A stretch of 64,000 nucleotides of DNA from JBNLBS01 sp050303415 (GCA_050303415.1 JBNLBS010000009.1:62001-126000), one strand, 5' to 3'. Positions 33,217 through 43,460 are shown, counted from the first letter of the stretch. Numbers and translations are program-made. The notes: a model not told the origin generated them from the sequence alone.

Positions 33217-33749
33217 CAGATCAAGAGTTTTATCCCGTTGCTAAATGCCATTAAGTAGTGTCGGTGTCTAACCGACTCTTTAAGTAGCCACGCTTGGTTA
33301 CTGAGTATCAGAGCGGATTGCCGGGAGTGTTTGTTCCCGGCTGTTCATATAGACTTTGGTTTTTTTGATAGAGATTTTTAGAGATTTTAAAGGTATTTCG
33401 CTGAAATACATCCATTTCTGAATGATAATGAATCAGTTTATTGTACTGATGACAGTTGGGAATTTAGCAACGTTAGGATAAGTTCCTGAGCTTTAGCAAT
33501 CATACCCCGTTATCTTTACAAAATGGTGAAAATCTGGTGCCAATAATTCGCTAAGGCAGAAAGTGTGCCTGTTATTTTGTATTGCAGGTTATTTAACCTA
33601 AAAACTAGGATATTAGGCGCTATGCTAGAGGATATCAAAGTCCAGACTTTCTTGATTATACGTAATACAAGGACTGCTTATTACCTTGCTTCCATTAACT
33701 ATTCGCTTATGCTTAAATAAGCAATAGATCATCTTAGTGTCGGGGCTGT
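33217..33749. other. Gene-free region upstream of the Slp lipoprotein gene
   Basis: About 530 bases with no convincing gene. A perfect stem GCCGGGA / TCCCGGC with an 8-base loop lies at 33320-33341, about 100 bases after the small His-rich gene, and could be its 3' hairpin. The inverted copy of the GCGAATAGTTA motif lies at 33693-33706. Confidence 0.5.
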
Positions 33750-34283
33750 ATGTTTAAACTATTTGTTGTAGGCTTACTGTTGGGGCTGAGTGCATGTTCG
33801 CATGTTCCCAAGGGCATAAGAAAAGCACCTACGCCAAATGTTCAGATGGCGGATGCAGTGAGAAATTTTACTGCTAACCGCGGGCATCAAGTTCGATGGG
33901 GCGGTTTTATAATTGACATGGAAAACCTGGCAAACCAGTCGATTATACAAATTATGGCCTATCCACTGAACAGGTATGGAAAACCGAATTTAAAACATGA
34001 AGCCCTGGGTCGATTTATGGTTAAAACGGAGAAATTTCTCGATCCCGCCATTTACAGCAACAGTAAAGATACTCAGGTGACGATTCTAGGTTTACTGATC
34101 GATGAAACCACGCTGATGGTTGGTCAAAAGAAACTCAAGTTACCTGTGGTCGAACTGCAGCAGATTTACCTGTGGCCCAAATATCAGCCTCGTGAATATC
34201 CGCTTTATTACGATCCGTACCCCTTCGGGAGTTATCGGTATTTTGGTTACCCTTATCGGTGTTATTATTTTCCTGACTATTAA
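33750..34283 (+). CDS. Slp-family outer-membrane lipoprotein
   Basis: Lipoprotein of 177 residues with lipobox LSAC (Cys16). The Slp fold is indicated by GHQVRWGGFIIDMEN, the AYPLNRYGKPNL segment (Slp consensus has YPL...G.P), and GRFMVKTEKFLDPAIY with VTILGLLI following. The C-terminal tail is rich in Tyr, Pro and Gly and ends RCYYFPDY. Slp proteins sit in the outer membrane and rise in stationary phase or starvation; the exact role is unknown. Monocistronic by appearance. Confidence 0.88.
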   Translation: MFKLFVVGLLLGLSACSHVPKGIRKAPTPNVQMADAVRNFTANRGHQVRWGGFIIDMENLANQSIIQIMAYPLNRYGKPNLKHEALGRFMVKTEKFLDPAIYSNSKDTQVTILGLLIDETTLMVGQKKLKLPVVELQQIYLWPKYQPREYPLYYDPYPFGSYRYFGYPYRCYYFPDY

Positions 34284-34555
34284 ATTTAGTTTCATCATTA
34301 TTTATACCATACAAAAGTAGGCGCTTTTTGTTGGGAAAGTTGATTTATTAAGATGAAAATTAATAACGGTTGGCCTGGAAAAGAGTGGCAGATGCCTAAT
34401 TATTTTAATCGTGGGCGTCCCTAAAAAAGGTTTTGTTTTCTTTTGAGTCGACATGAGAAAACGAAGGACTTTTCTCCCTAGTGATATAGAGTCAATATGA
34501 GGAAAGTCAAATAATAGTTTGCTTCTAATCTAAAGCGACATTATATTTGAGCTAT

Positions 34556-34999
34556 ATGAATATAATTCACTTGTCATCTTATAAAGCTTTACGACAATTA
34601 TTGAAACCTTCAGTTATTGTCGTAGGGATGGTGGTGGGCTCTATATCGATATTTTGGCCGGAACCGCTGAATGCCGAGGATGTTGAGGTGAGAGTATTCA
34701 GTTTGAGTGAACAATATCGGCAATTTTCCCGCGCGGATTTACGTGAAATATTTTTCGGGCGTCAGACACAATGGCCGGATGGCACATCATTGAGAGTTTT
34801 TGTTCTACCTGACAAACACCCCGTTCATATTCGCTTCTCTAAAGAAATACTGGGAATTTATCCATATCAATTACGTTCTGCCTGGGACAGAATGGTTTTT
34901 TCCGGGACCGGAACGCCGCCTGTTGCAGTGGATTCGCTTGAAGAAATGCAAATGCAGTTAAAGAAAACGCCGGGGGCAATCGGTTATGTTGAAGAATAG
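34556..34999 (+). CDS. Small periplasmic PstS-like binding protein
   Basis: Protein of 147 residues with a signal segment (about residues 18-40, ending PLNAEDV) and a single lobe resembling the phosphate-binding PstS fold: SRADLREIFFGRQTQWPDG, VLPDKHPVHIRFSKE and PGAIGYVEE. The GxIGY ending is the usual marker of PBP-like proteins of the PstS type. It is too short for a two-lobe transporter protein, so it may be a sensor or accessory. Its end overlaps the region before the porin-like gene, and the porin and GGDEF-EAL genes follow closely. Confidence 0.8.
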   Translation: MNIIHLSSYKALRQLLKPSVIVVGMVVGSISIFWPEPLNAEDVEVRVFSLSEQYRQFSRADLREIFFGRQTQWPDGTSLRVFVLPDKHPVHIRFSKEILGIYPYQLRSAWDRMVFSGTGTPPVAVDSLEEMQMQLKKTPGAIGYVEE

Positions 35000-35009
35000 G
35001 AGAATGTAT

Positions 35010-36242
35010 ATGGAGATACGGAATACATTAATGTGTTACCGCAAAGCGATTCAGGGAGTCCTTATTGCCTTATTGTTTGGCGGGTTACCCAATTATGGTA
35101 TGGCTCTGGAAATTGGCTTGGGCGACTGGCAGGCTCACGGTTTTTTCAGTCAGGGTTATACTTTGACTTCTAAATACCATGTTTTCGGGCAAAGTCGTGA
35201 TGGCGGTAGTTTGGACTTTACTGAAGTCGGCATTAATATCTTAGGCCATATCACGCCGAATTTACTTATGGCCGGACAGGGTTTATACCGGTCAGCCGGC
35301 GGCTCGGACCGGGAAGATTTTCGATTGGATTTTGCCAATCTTGATTACCATTTGGCACTAGGAAAGAATATGACTGCCGGTATAAGGGCGGGGCGGGTTA
35401 AAAATCCGTTTGGTCTCTATAACGATACCCGAGATGTCGTCTGGACCCGACCCGGTGTAATGATGCCCCAATCTGTTTATTTCGATTCGTTGGCACTACG
35501 GCAAGCAATGATCTCTTCTGACGGCGGTGTATTATATGGGCGCTATGCGATCGGAGACCATGCCGTGACAACCGAGTTTGTGGTATCCGAACCGTTAGAT
35601 GATCAAGGTGGTGCAACTGCTTTTTTGACCGGTATTCCGAATGTTAGAGGAAAACTGGAGGGGCGCCCCCTGTTTGTCGGTCGGATGGGTTATGAATGGC
35701 AAGAGGGACGTTTCAAGTTATTGTTCAGTGTTGTCGATCTTGACCGCGATTTTAACTCTTCCACGCCCGGCCTCCCGTCAGGGAATATTAAAGCTTTCTA
35801 TCCACTTGCATCAGCACAGTTAAATTTGGAGGATTGGAGTTTTACCGGTGAGTATGGTCAAGTGACGACAGAACGTAGCGGTTACCTTCCCGGCGGAAGA
35901 ACCGTTGAAAATACATCGGAAAGTTTTTATGTACAAGCTCAATACCGATTTATGGAGGGGTGGTCCAGTTTATTGCGGTATGATAGTTTCATTGCCGATA
36001 TTGATGATCGTGATGGATCGCATAATTCGGCACTAACCGGTTTACCTAAACATAGCTTTTATGCCCGCGACTTGACTCTTGGGTTACATTGGGAATTTGT
36101 CCAAAACTGGTTGCTGGTTTCGGAGTATCACTCGGTTTGGGGAACTGCCTGGCTTTCTTCAGCGGATAACCCCGGTTTGGGGTTAAAGACTGGCCCTGAA
36201 CGCTGGGATATGTTCTCATTTATGGTGTCGTATAGATTTTAA
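35010..36242 (+). CDS. Outer-membrane beta-barrel (porin-like) protein
   Basis: Protein of 410 residues with a signal peptide (ending GMALEIG) and alternating amphipathic strands throughout, ending in SYRF, whose terminal Phe is the BAM recognition signal. Early strand regions include DWQAHGFFSQGYTLTS and GGSLDFTEVGINI; later ones ESFYVQAQYRFMEGWSSLLRY and LTLGLHWEFVQNWLL. Substrate unknown. I chose the ATG seven bases after AGGAG; two earlier in-frame ATGs are too close to or upstream of that site. It lies between the PstS-like gene and the c-di-GMP gene with gaps of 10-15 bases, so the three are one operon. Confidence 0.8.
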   Translation: MEIRNTLMCYRKAIQGVLIALLFGGLPNYGMALEIGLGDWQAHGFFSQGYTLTSKYHVFGQSRDGGSLDFTEVGINILGHITPNLLMAGQGLYRSAGGSDREDFRLDFANLDYHLALGKNMTAGIRAGRVKNPFGLYNDTRDVVWTRPGVMMPQSVYFDSLALRQAMISSDGGVLYGRYAIGDHAVTTEFVVSEPLDDQGGATAFLTGIPNVRGKLEGRPLFVGRMGYEWQEGRFKLLFSVVDLDRDFNSSTPGLPSGNIKAFYPLASAQLNLEDWSFTGEYGQVTTERSGYLPGGRTVENTSESFYVQAQYRFMEGWSSLLRYDSFIADIDDRDGSHNSALTGLPKHSFYARDLTLGLHWEFVQNWLLVSEYHSVWGTAWLSSADNPGLGLKTGPERWDMFSFMVSYRF

Positions 36243-36256
36243 AGGCAGGGTAGGCA

Positions 36257-39106
36257 GTGGGGGCAAGGGAAAAATTAACACGATCAAATCAAATTGAAAG
36301 CCGATTTATCGGTTTGCGTTGGAAAAGTCTTTTTTGGTTGAGTTTGCTTTTGCTCTGTATGAGCTCTGTGTTTTATGCTTTAAATTATCACTCCCTTATG
36401 ACACAGTTTCAGGCAAGACAGGATGCCGACATTAGTTTTCTTCGTCACCATATCAAGGGTCTTTTTACCGGAACATCAGATCGCCTGATGCGTTTGGGGG
36501 GTGGATTGGCGACAATGAAGGATTTGGGCGATGCATTAAGATCGGGGTCTGAGCAGAAAAAAACAGATTTGGTTTCTAATTATTACGCCAGTTTAGGCTA
36601 TGAATTGGATATGAGACAGATTGAGCTTTATACCACTGATGGTACTCGAGTAGGACGCTGGGCTCAATTTGGCGTAGAGGATCTACCTTCTAAGTTGTAT
36701 AAATCTGCCGTCGACAAGGTTCAAAAAGAGGAGCGTCCTTTCTCATTATTGCATTGCCATCCATTGTGTTTGCTCTATGCTTTTGTTCCGGTTCTCGCTT
36801 CAGGAGAAAATGTGGGTGTTATTGCATTGGGTCAATCGGTTGCAGACTTTATCATCGACTTTAAACTGATTACTGGTGCGGATATAGCGTTGGCAGTTCC
36901 ATCTGTGGGCAGAGGAGGGGAAAACCTAGATGCCTGGAACGTCAGAATGTCGGCTTTGACAGAAACCAAGGTGTTGTTACCTTTATTGAATCATTTGTCG
37001 GAGCAATACCCGGATCCGGCAGTATTGGATCACGGTCGTATGGTGAGCTGGAAACAGGCTCATTATGATATCCATCGAATTCAGCTGGACAGTATCATTC
37101 CTGGTCAGGCAGGGTTTATTTTGTTGGTTACCGATGTCAGCCGAAATTTTCAAGAAATTAATAAAGCCTTGCAACAAGGATTATTGGCGACGTTGATCAG
37201 TCTTTTGGTGGCTGAATTAATCCTGTTATATCTGATCCGTGTGCCTTTGCACCGTTTGAGTCAATTGGCATTGCATTTGCCGTTATTGGCGCAAGGCTCT
37301 TATGAACTGGCTCGGCAGTATTTTTCCTCACCACAGCAGAGAAAGCAATTTCGTGATGAAATCGATTTTTTGTATGAAAGTGCGATGCAGCTTTCGCATC
37401 AACTCGAACAGAAAAGTTTATCAATAGCAAGTAAAAACAGAGAGTTGGCTGAGGAAAGAGACTTTATTCAGGGCTTATTAGCTTCGGCTCAAGTGCTGGT
37501 TGTGACTCAAACCAAAAATGGCGTCATTAGAGTTGGCAATAATTTCGCTGCCCAACTGACGGGTTTTACTCAGGAACAACTGTATGGAAAACGGTTTGTT
37601 GATTTGATTGCTGATCCCAAGTATAGACAAGATGTGCAGAATCAAATACAAGCGCTGTGCAATAATGACCAGCGTCAAATGGAGCATGAACATGATCTTA
37701 TTTCCAAGAATGGTGAGCGACGCAAAGTTGTCTGGGTGCATACGCCATTGCATGAAGTGTATACTGACGGGACAGCATTACTGTCTGTCGGTATGGATAT
37801 TACCGAACGCGTGTGTGCCGAATCCAGAATGCGTTGGTTAGCCAATCATGATCCCTTAACATCGTTAACCAACCGACATCACTTTATAGAAGAAGTAACG
37901 CGTTTTTATGATGAAGTTATGCGTACAGGAAACAGTGCCGCATTGTTGATTTTCGATTTGGATCATTTTAAAGAAATCAATGATACAAGTGGTCACGCTG
38001 CAGGTGATGCTTTATTGCGCATGGTGGCCGAAGAGTTAAAAAACAGGGCCCGCAAGTCCGATATTGTTGCTCGTCTTGGTGGGGATGAGTTTGCTATGTT
38101 GATGCCGCAAACAGAACGTTATGGTGCTGAAAGCTTTGCCAAGCAACTGAATGAGCGTTTGGCCGGTACGCCATTTGTTTATAAAGAGAAGCGTTATCGA
38201 ATAGGAGTGAGTATCGGTATTGCTTTCTTACCGGAACATGGCGCGGATATTCAAGAAGTAATGGCCAATGCCGATTTAGCGATGTTTGAAGCCAAAAGAA
38301 CAGGTCGCTCCCGTGCCCGGGTATTTTCTGAAGAGCTCAAACAATCACAGACTGTGACACAAAATGTATATTGGAATGATGTTTTGATTGAGGCGATGGA
38401 ACAGCGGCAATTATTTTTTTATTATCAACCTATCATCAATATCACTACCGGAAATCTTGTTTATACCGAAGCTTTGTTGCGGATGCATTTGTCTGATGGT
38501 CGGCTCGTGATGCCCGGAGAATTTTTGCCGTCCGCTGAACGAGCCGGTTTGAATTATGCGTTGGATTGTTATGTTGTCGAAATAGCTTTGCAGGCTTTAT
38601 TGGAAGATGCAGACAAACGCCTTTCGATAAATTTGTCGACTGCCGCGTTGAATGACTTCGAGTGGATCCAGTCATTGGTTCGGGCTATACAGCAGCATGA
38701 TCTGGATCCAAAACGGATGATTTTTGAAATAACCGAAACAGCTGTTATCCAAGACATAGAAAAAGCAAAACAAATCATACATGAAGTAACGGATTTAGGT
38801 TTTAGTTTTGCAGTCGATGATTTTGGCGCGGGTTTCAGTTCTTTATATTATTTGAAACAGCTGCCGGTCAATTACGTCAAAATTGATCAATCCTTGATTA
38901 GAGACATCGCTAACGATTCAGAGGATTTTGATTTTGTTCGTGCGTTGGTTTCTATGGTTCATGCATACGGTAAGAAAGTGGTTGCCGAAGGTGTAGAAAA
39001 TGAAGTGACACTGAAGTTGCTCACGGACATGCATGTGGACTTAGTTCAAGGTTTTTATCTTGGATACCCGGTAGCTGATTACGGAACTATGGACAAGGGG
39101 GCTTAA
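36257..39106 (+). CDS. Sensor diguanylate cyclase/phosphodiesterase (periplasmic sensor-PAS-GGDEF-EAL)
   Basis: Inner-membrane protein of 949 residues. One membrane helix near residues 28-45, a periplasmic sensor region to about 305 (with the Cys-His pair HCHPLC), a second helix near 312-332, a PAS domain (about 400-520), GGDEF (ARLGGDEFAML, about residue 608) and EAL (TEALLRM about 736, DDFGAGFSSLYYLK about 855). Both c-di-GMP motifs look intact, so it may make and break c-di-GMP. A GTG start 14 bases after the porin gene implies that the PstS-like protein, barrel and this sensor work together, possibly as a ligand-sensing unit. Confidence 0.92.
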   Translation: MGAREKLTRSNQIESRFIGLRWKSLFWLSLLLLCMSSVFYALNYHSLMTQFQARQDADISFLRHHIKGLFTGTSDRLMRLGGGLATMKDLGDALRSGSEQKKTDLVSNYYASLGYELDMRQIELYTTDGTRVGRWAQFGVEDLPSKLYKSAVDKVQKEERPFSLLHCHPLCLLYAFVPVLASGENVGVIALGQSVADFIIDFKLITGADIALAVPSVGRGGENLDAWNVRMSALTETKVLLPLLNHLSEQYPDPAVLDHGRMVSWKQAHYDIHRIQLDSIIPGQAGFILLVTDVSRNFQEINKALQQGLLATLISLLVAELILLYLIRVPLHRLSQLALHLPLLAQGSYELARQYFSSPQQRKQFRDEIDFLYESAMQLSHQLEQKSLSIASKNRELAEERDFIQGLLASAQVLVVTQTKNGVIRVGNNFAAQLTGFTQEQLYGKRFVDLIADPKYRQDVQNQIQALCNNDQRQMEHEHDLISKNGERRKVVWVHTPLHEVYTDGTALLSVGMDITERVCAESRMRWLANHDPLTSLTNRHHFIEEVTRFYDEVMRTGNSAALLIFDLDHFKEINDTSGHAAGDALLRMVAEELKNRARKSDIVARLGGDEFAMLMPQTERYGAESFAKQLNERLAGTPFVYKEKRYRIGVSIGIAFLPEHGADIQEVMANADLAMFEAKRTGRSRARVFSEELKQSQTVTQNVYWNDVLIEAMEQRQLFFYYQPIINITTGNLVYTEALLRMHLSDGRLVMPGEFLPSAERAGLNYALDCYVVEIALQALLEDADKRLSINLSTAALNDFEWIQSLVRAIQQHDLDPKRMIFEITETAVIQDIEKAKQIIHEVTDLGFSFAVDDFGAGFSSLYYLKQLPVNYVKIDQSLIRDIANDSEDFDFVRALVSMVHAYGKKVVAEGVENEVTLKLLTDMHVDLVQGFYLGYPVADYGTMDKGA

Positions 39107-39261
39107 GTTGAGTGAACAACTTTAAGCTGGATCTGAGCGTTACACGAAAATGAATAAGCATAAAAAATATGGGAATAATACATGTTGATTGCGGGAATAA
39201 ATATTAGTACAGGGGCGTTTTTTAAAAAAATGCCAGTAAATTTTTGCATTTTGGATAGACA

Positions 39262-40269
39262 ATGAAACAAACTATCAACATTCCAGCGATTTATTGTCCC
39301 TTTCCTTCGGCAATAAGTCCGTTTGCCGATTTATTGCAGAAACGAACCTTGGACTGGGTGCGTCAGTTTGAACTGGTTTCCGGTGATCTAGCCTGGCGAC
39401 GTTTGCAACATTCTAAATTCGGTCGACTTGCTGCCAGAGCCTATCCCAATGCGCCACTAGACAGATTGGAGATTGTTGCCGCCTGGAATACATGGCTGTT
39501 CGTGCTAGATGATTATTGTGATGAGAGTGGTTTGGGTAAAAATCCTCAGCAACTGAGTTCGCTGCATGGGCGTTGCCTGGAAATTCTGACCGGGAGTTCG
39601 CCTGTTGCTAACGATCCGGCATTGGTCCAAGCTATTTACGATATTCGTATACGCATTGAGCCGTTGATGCCGTTGTCATGGCTAACTCGTTTTATTCAGA
39701 GTGCAGCGGAATATTTTGAGTCAACCCAATGGGAAGCCAAAAACCGCCAAAACAATCTTTGGCCCGAAAGCGAGACTTATATTCGTATGCGTCCTTATAC
39801 GGGCGGCTTGCTGACCGATATCGACCTGATAGAACTGACTGAATCCATCATACTTCCGTTGACTGTACGTAAGCATCCAATATTTGCCGAATTTATTGAG
39901 ATAACTAATAATGTCGTGTGCTGGTCCAATGATATTATTTCTTTACAAAAGGAGCATGATCATCAGGATATGCATAATTTAGTACTGGTTATGGATCAGC
40001 AGTATTCTCTCGGTCTACAGGAAGCGGTGAATCAGGTAAGTAGAAAGATAGAACAGCAAGTCCGGCGATTTATAGAACTGCAACAATCATTGCCTTTATT
40101 TGAAGATAGTGTCGATGCGGATGTTGAGAAATGCATCAATATTTTATGTGCCTGGATGCGGGGCAACCTGGACTGGTCATATGAATCGAGACGTTATCTT
40201 CCCTCTGATGAGATAAAAATCTATTTAACGCCTAAAGAAAAAATCAAGGCGGCTGTTGATATACTTTGA
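39262..40269 (+). CDS. Class I terpene synthase
   Basis: Protein of 335 residues, the length of bacterial sesquiterpene cyclases. The aspartate-rich metal motif is DDYCDE (Asp83-Glu88), the second metal motif is NDIISLQKE (Asn223-Glu231), a pyrophosphate-sensor Arg lies in RMRPYTGG about 46 residues before it, and the C-terminal Arg-Tyr pair is in SRRYLPS. These give all catalytic elements for ionising a prenyl diphosphate; the product cannot be predicted. It stands alone, with no prenyl transferase or P450 next to it. About 155 bases separate it from the c-di-GMP gene. Confidence 0.92.
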   Translation: MKQTINIPAIYCPFPSAISPFADLLQKRTLDWVRQFELVSGDLAWRRLQHSKFGRLAARAYPNAPLDRLEIVAAWNTWLFVLDDYCDESGLGKNPQQLSSLHGRCLEILTGSSPVANDPALVQAIYDIRIRIEPLMPLSWLTRFIQSAAEYFESTQWEAKNRQNNLWPESETYIRMRPYTGGLLTDIDLIELTESIILPLTVRKHPIFAEFIEITNNVVCWSNDIISLQKEHDHQDMHNLVLVMDQQYSLGLQEAVNQVSRKIEQQVRRFIELQQSLPLFEDSVDADVEKCINILCAWMRGNLDWSYESRRYLPSDEIKIYLTPKEKIKAAVDIL

Positions 40270-40558
40270 CAAGTGCAATGCAAAATCAAGATCGGCAATT
40301 CAAAAAACTAATACCTTTATGTCGAAAAAACGTCTATCAAACAAATGATTCGGCTAGTATTGGCTTGTTAAGCATTTTTATAATGCAAACATATTTGCAT
40401 TTCTTGAGTGTAATCTTAAGGAGAATAATTTTATTCATTTTAAGTCAGGTAAAACACACAGTCAGTTTTTTCACACATTATTCAAAACGCCTAAATACTG
40501 TTTAAGCCTGCCTTTTTGATTTATTATTGAAGCTTTAAGAAATTAATCCGAGAAAGCT

Positions 40559-43423
40559 TTGAATTCAATCATAAAAAAATCAATTGAATCACTACCTCAG
40601 GCCGCTCACCAGGAAATTCAAGGGCAACTTGAGCAATTCGAAAAAGAATTACACGCTCAACAATTGAGCTTACCTGAACAGGCCGAGGTGTTATCGTCTA
40701 TCGCTTCGGTTTGGTATTGTAGTCGTTTTATTGCAGAAAACTGTTTGCGTAAACCTGCATTGCTAATCGAGCTAATCGAGTCTGGTGGCTTGTTAAGTGA
40801 TACCAGGCGACAGAATTATGGCGACCTTTTAAAGGACGTAAGCATTGAGGATGAAGCTGATTTAATGAGACATCTGCGCCAGTTTCGGCGTCAGGAAATG
40901 ATTCGTATCGCCTGGCGGGACTTGGCCGGTTGGGCCGAGTTGGATGAAACGCTTAGGGATTTAAGTGCGTTGGCTGATACCTGCATTCAATATGCCCTTG
41001 ATTATATTTATGAACAGGCATGCGCGCGCCGGGGGACACCGGTGCTGTCGAATGGCCGTCCGCAGAATATTGTGGTGCTGGGTATGGGCAAGCTGGGTGC
41101 CCATGAACTGAATTATTCCTCCGATATTGATTTGATTTTTGCCTATCAGGAAGATGGTGTTTTACCGGATCGTAAAGAAACGAGCTATGGTGAATTTTTT
41201 ACCCGTATTTGCCGAAGTCTCGTTAAAGTGCTGGATGCTATCACGGCTGACGGCTTTGTCTTTAGAACAGACATTCGTTTAAGACCTTTCGGTGATAGTG
41301 GCCCGGTCATCATGACTTTTGATGGGATGGAAAATTACTATCAGACTCAGGCCAGAGAGTGGGAACGCTATGCCATGATCAAAGTGCGTCAGGTGGCCGG
41401 TGACTTTGAAAGCGGCAAGGAACTGGCGGCAATGCTGCACCCGTTTGTTTATCGACGTTATCTGGATTACGGCGCATTTGAGGAATTACGCAGTTTAAAG
41501 CAAAAAATCACTCAGGAATTGCAGCGTAAAGACCGCATGGAAAATGTCAAACTTGGCCCCGGCGGCATTAGGGAGATTGAATTTATCGGCCAGGCCTTTC
41601 AGTTGATTCGTGGTGGGAAGGAAAAGAGCCTGCAGATTCGCGGTATTATGGATGTATTGAAAATATTGGGTGATATGGCGTTATTGACTTCGGCAGATGC
41701 TGAACAATTGCAAAGTTCATACTGCTTCTTACGCCGGGTTGAAAATCATATCCAGCAGTATCAGGATAAACAGGCACATGATTTGCCGATTGGTGAAAAA
41801 GAGCGTTTTGTTTTGGCTTTTTCAATGGGTTATAGCAATTGGCAGGATTTTAAAATTGAATTGGATAAGGTCCGCAGGCAGGTTCATGACGTATTTGGTC
41901 AGGTTTTTTCCCTGTCGGAACAGGAACCAGCCAGTCAAAGTGGTGTTATGGTCTGGACTGGCGCGGCCGAGCGGGAGGAATTATTAACGCAGCTGGCTGA
42001 ATCGGGGTTTGCCGACACTGAGAATGTGTTGAAGCAAATACAGAACTTTAAAAGCTCAGTGGCAATCAGACGGTTAACCAGTAAAGGGGTGCAAACCATT
42101 AACAGGCTTATGCCGCAGGTAATTGATGGCATGCAGCAGGTCGAAAATCGCGATGAATGTTTGAAACGCATTCTTGATTTGTTTGAGGCAGTGGCCGGGC
42201 GTAACGTGTATTTGTCATTATTATCTGAAAACCCCGATGCTTTATCCCAGTTGATTAAGTTGTCGGCCGCCAGTTCCTGGATCAGTGAATATTTGTCTAA
42301 ATTTCCAGTCTTGTTCGATGAGTTGCTGGATACCCGCTCATTATATGAACCACTCGAACGGGATGCGCTTGATGCTGACTTGAGCAGGTCACTGCAACGT
42401 ATTGAAGATCAAGATCCTGAACAAATCATGATTGCTTTGCGTCAGTTTAAGCAACTTAATGTATTACGTGTCGCTGCCGCCGATATTATGGGGGCTATCC
42501 CTTTAATGGTGGTCAGCGATTATCTGACTTATATTGCCGAAGTTATTGTTAAACATACCATCAATCTGGCTTGGGATGAACTGGCGTTAAAGCATGGGGT
42601 ACCGCCGGATGCTACTGAAAAAGGCGATGGTTTTGCGGTGCTGGGTTTCGGTAAACTGGGTGGTCTTGAGCTGGGCTATGGTTCCGATCTGGATATGGTG
42701 TTTTTATCGGATGTAAAAGACAGTAATTTAATGACCAATGGCAACAAGTCGATCAGTTGTGGCCATTTTTACGGTCGTTTGGGGCAAAAAATAATGAGCA
42801 TACTTAATACCAATCTGTTATCGGGTATTGCCTATGAGGTGGATATGCGCCTTCGACCCAGTGGCGATTCCGGTTTATTGGTTTCACCGGTCAATGCCTA
42901 TGAGGATTATCTTAAAAATAATGCCTGGACCTGGGAGCATCAGGCTTTGGTTCGCGGGCGTTTTATTGCCGGTGACGAGCGGTTAAAAGAAAAATTTGAA
43001 GCCATTAGAAAGCGTGTGCTTTGCTTAAAAAGGGACTCTGAGCAGTTGAAAACTGAAGTACGGGAGATGCGGGAAAAAATGCGCGACAACCTGGATACTA
43101 AAGAATCTGGAAAATTTGATCTAAAACAAAGCAAAGGCGGTATTGCAGACATTGAGTTTATAGTACAATTTGCGGTATTAAACTGGGCTGTGGAAAATGA
43201 GAATTTAGTCACTTACACTGACAATATTCGTATTTTGGATGCCCTGGTTGAAGATGGACTGATGTCATCGGAAGCTGCGGCGACACTTAAGCAGGCTTAT
43301 TGTACCTATAGAGACTATGGACATAAGCAGGTTTTACAGGGTGACAAAGCTGTAATTGATGAACAGATTTTTATTAATAGCCGGGCAAAGGTTGAAAAAA
43401 TCTGGCATGAGTTTATGCAATAG
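40559..43423 (+). CDS. glnE: Bifunctional glutamine synthetase adenylyltransferase/deadenylase
   Basis: Cytoplasmic enzyme of 954 residues that adds and removes AMP on glutamine synthetase under PII control. Two nucleotidyltransferase domains are present: MGKLGAHELNYSSDIDLIFAYQ region (deadenylase half; core GAHELNYSSDIDLIF) and LGFGKLGGLELGYGSDLDMVF (adenylylase half), separated by the usual helical regulatory region. GPGGIREIEFIGQ and KGGIADIEFIVQF are the paired conserved blocks. A TTG start is used; no ATG lies near. It adds to the nitrogen-control genes amtB and ntrBC. The 290 bp upstream has no credible gene. Confidence 0.95.
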   Translation: MNSIIKKSIESLPQAAHQEIQGQLEQFEKELHAQQLSLPEQAEVLSSIASVWYCSRFIAENCLRKPALLIELIESGGLLSDTRRQNYGDLLKDVSIEDEADLMRHLRQFRRQEMIRIAWRDLAGWAELDETLRDLSALADTCIQYALDYIYEQACARRGTPVLSNGRPQNIVVLGMGKLGAHELNYSSDIDLIFAYQEDGVLPDRKETSYGEFFTRICRSLVKVLDAITADGFVFRTDIRLRPFGDSGPVIMTFDGMENYYQTQAREWERYAMIKVRQVAGDFESGKELAAMLHPFVYRRYLDYGAFEELRSLKQKITQELQRKDRMENVKLGPGGIREIEFIGQAFQLIRGGKEKSLQIRGIMDVLKILGDMALLTSADAEQLQSSYCFLRRVENHIQQYQDKQAHDLPIGEKERFVLAFSMGYSNWQDFKIELDKVRRQVHDVFGQVFSLSEQEPASQSGVMVWTGAAEREELLTQLAESGFADTENVLKQIQNFKSSVAIRRLTSKGVQTINRLMPQVIDGMQQVENRDECLKRILDLFEAVAGRNVYLSLLSENPDALSQLIKLSAASSWISEYLSKFPVLFDELLDTRSLYEPLERDALDADLSRSLQRIEDQDPEQIMIALRQFKQLNVLRVAAADIMGAIPLMVVSDYLTYIAEVIVKHTINLAWDELALKHGVPPDATEKGDGFAVLGFGKLGGLELGYGSDLDMVFLSDVKDSNLMTNGNKSISCGHFYGRLGQKIMSILNTNLLSGIAYEVDMRLRPSGDSGLLVSPVNAYEDYLKNNAWTWEHQALVRGRFIAGDERLKEKFEAIRKRVLCLKRDSEQLKTEVREMREKMRDNLDTKESGKFDLKQSKGGIADIEFIVQFAVLNWAVENENLVTYTDNIRILDALVEDGLMSSEAAATLKQAYCTYRDYGHKQVLQGDKAVIDEQIFINSRAKVEKIWHEFMQ

Positions 43424-43460
43424 AATTGAATAGCAAACCTTGAGGTTGGAGAAAAAACTA

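Noticed and set aside
33320..33341. Hairpin as a full intrinsic terminator for the hypX transcript
   Set aside because: The stem is good but no T-run follows it, so I only mention it in the intergenic entry.
40266..40505. 79-codon frame after the terpene synthase
   Set aside because: TTG start, no ribosome site, no similarity recognised; it overlaps the terpene synthase stop by chance.
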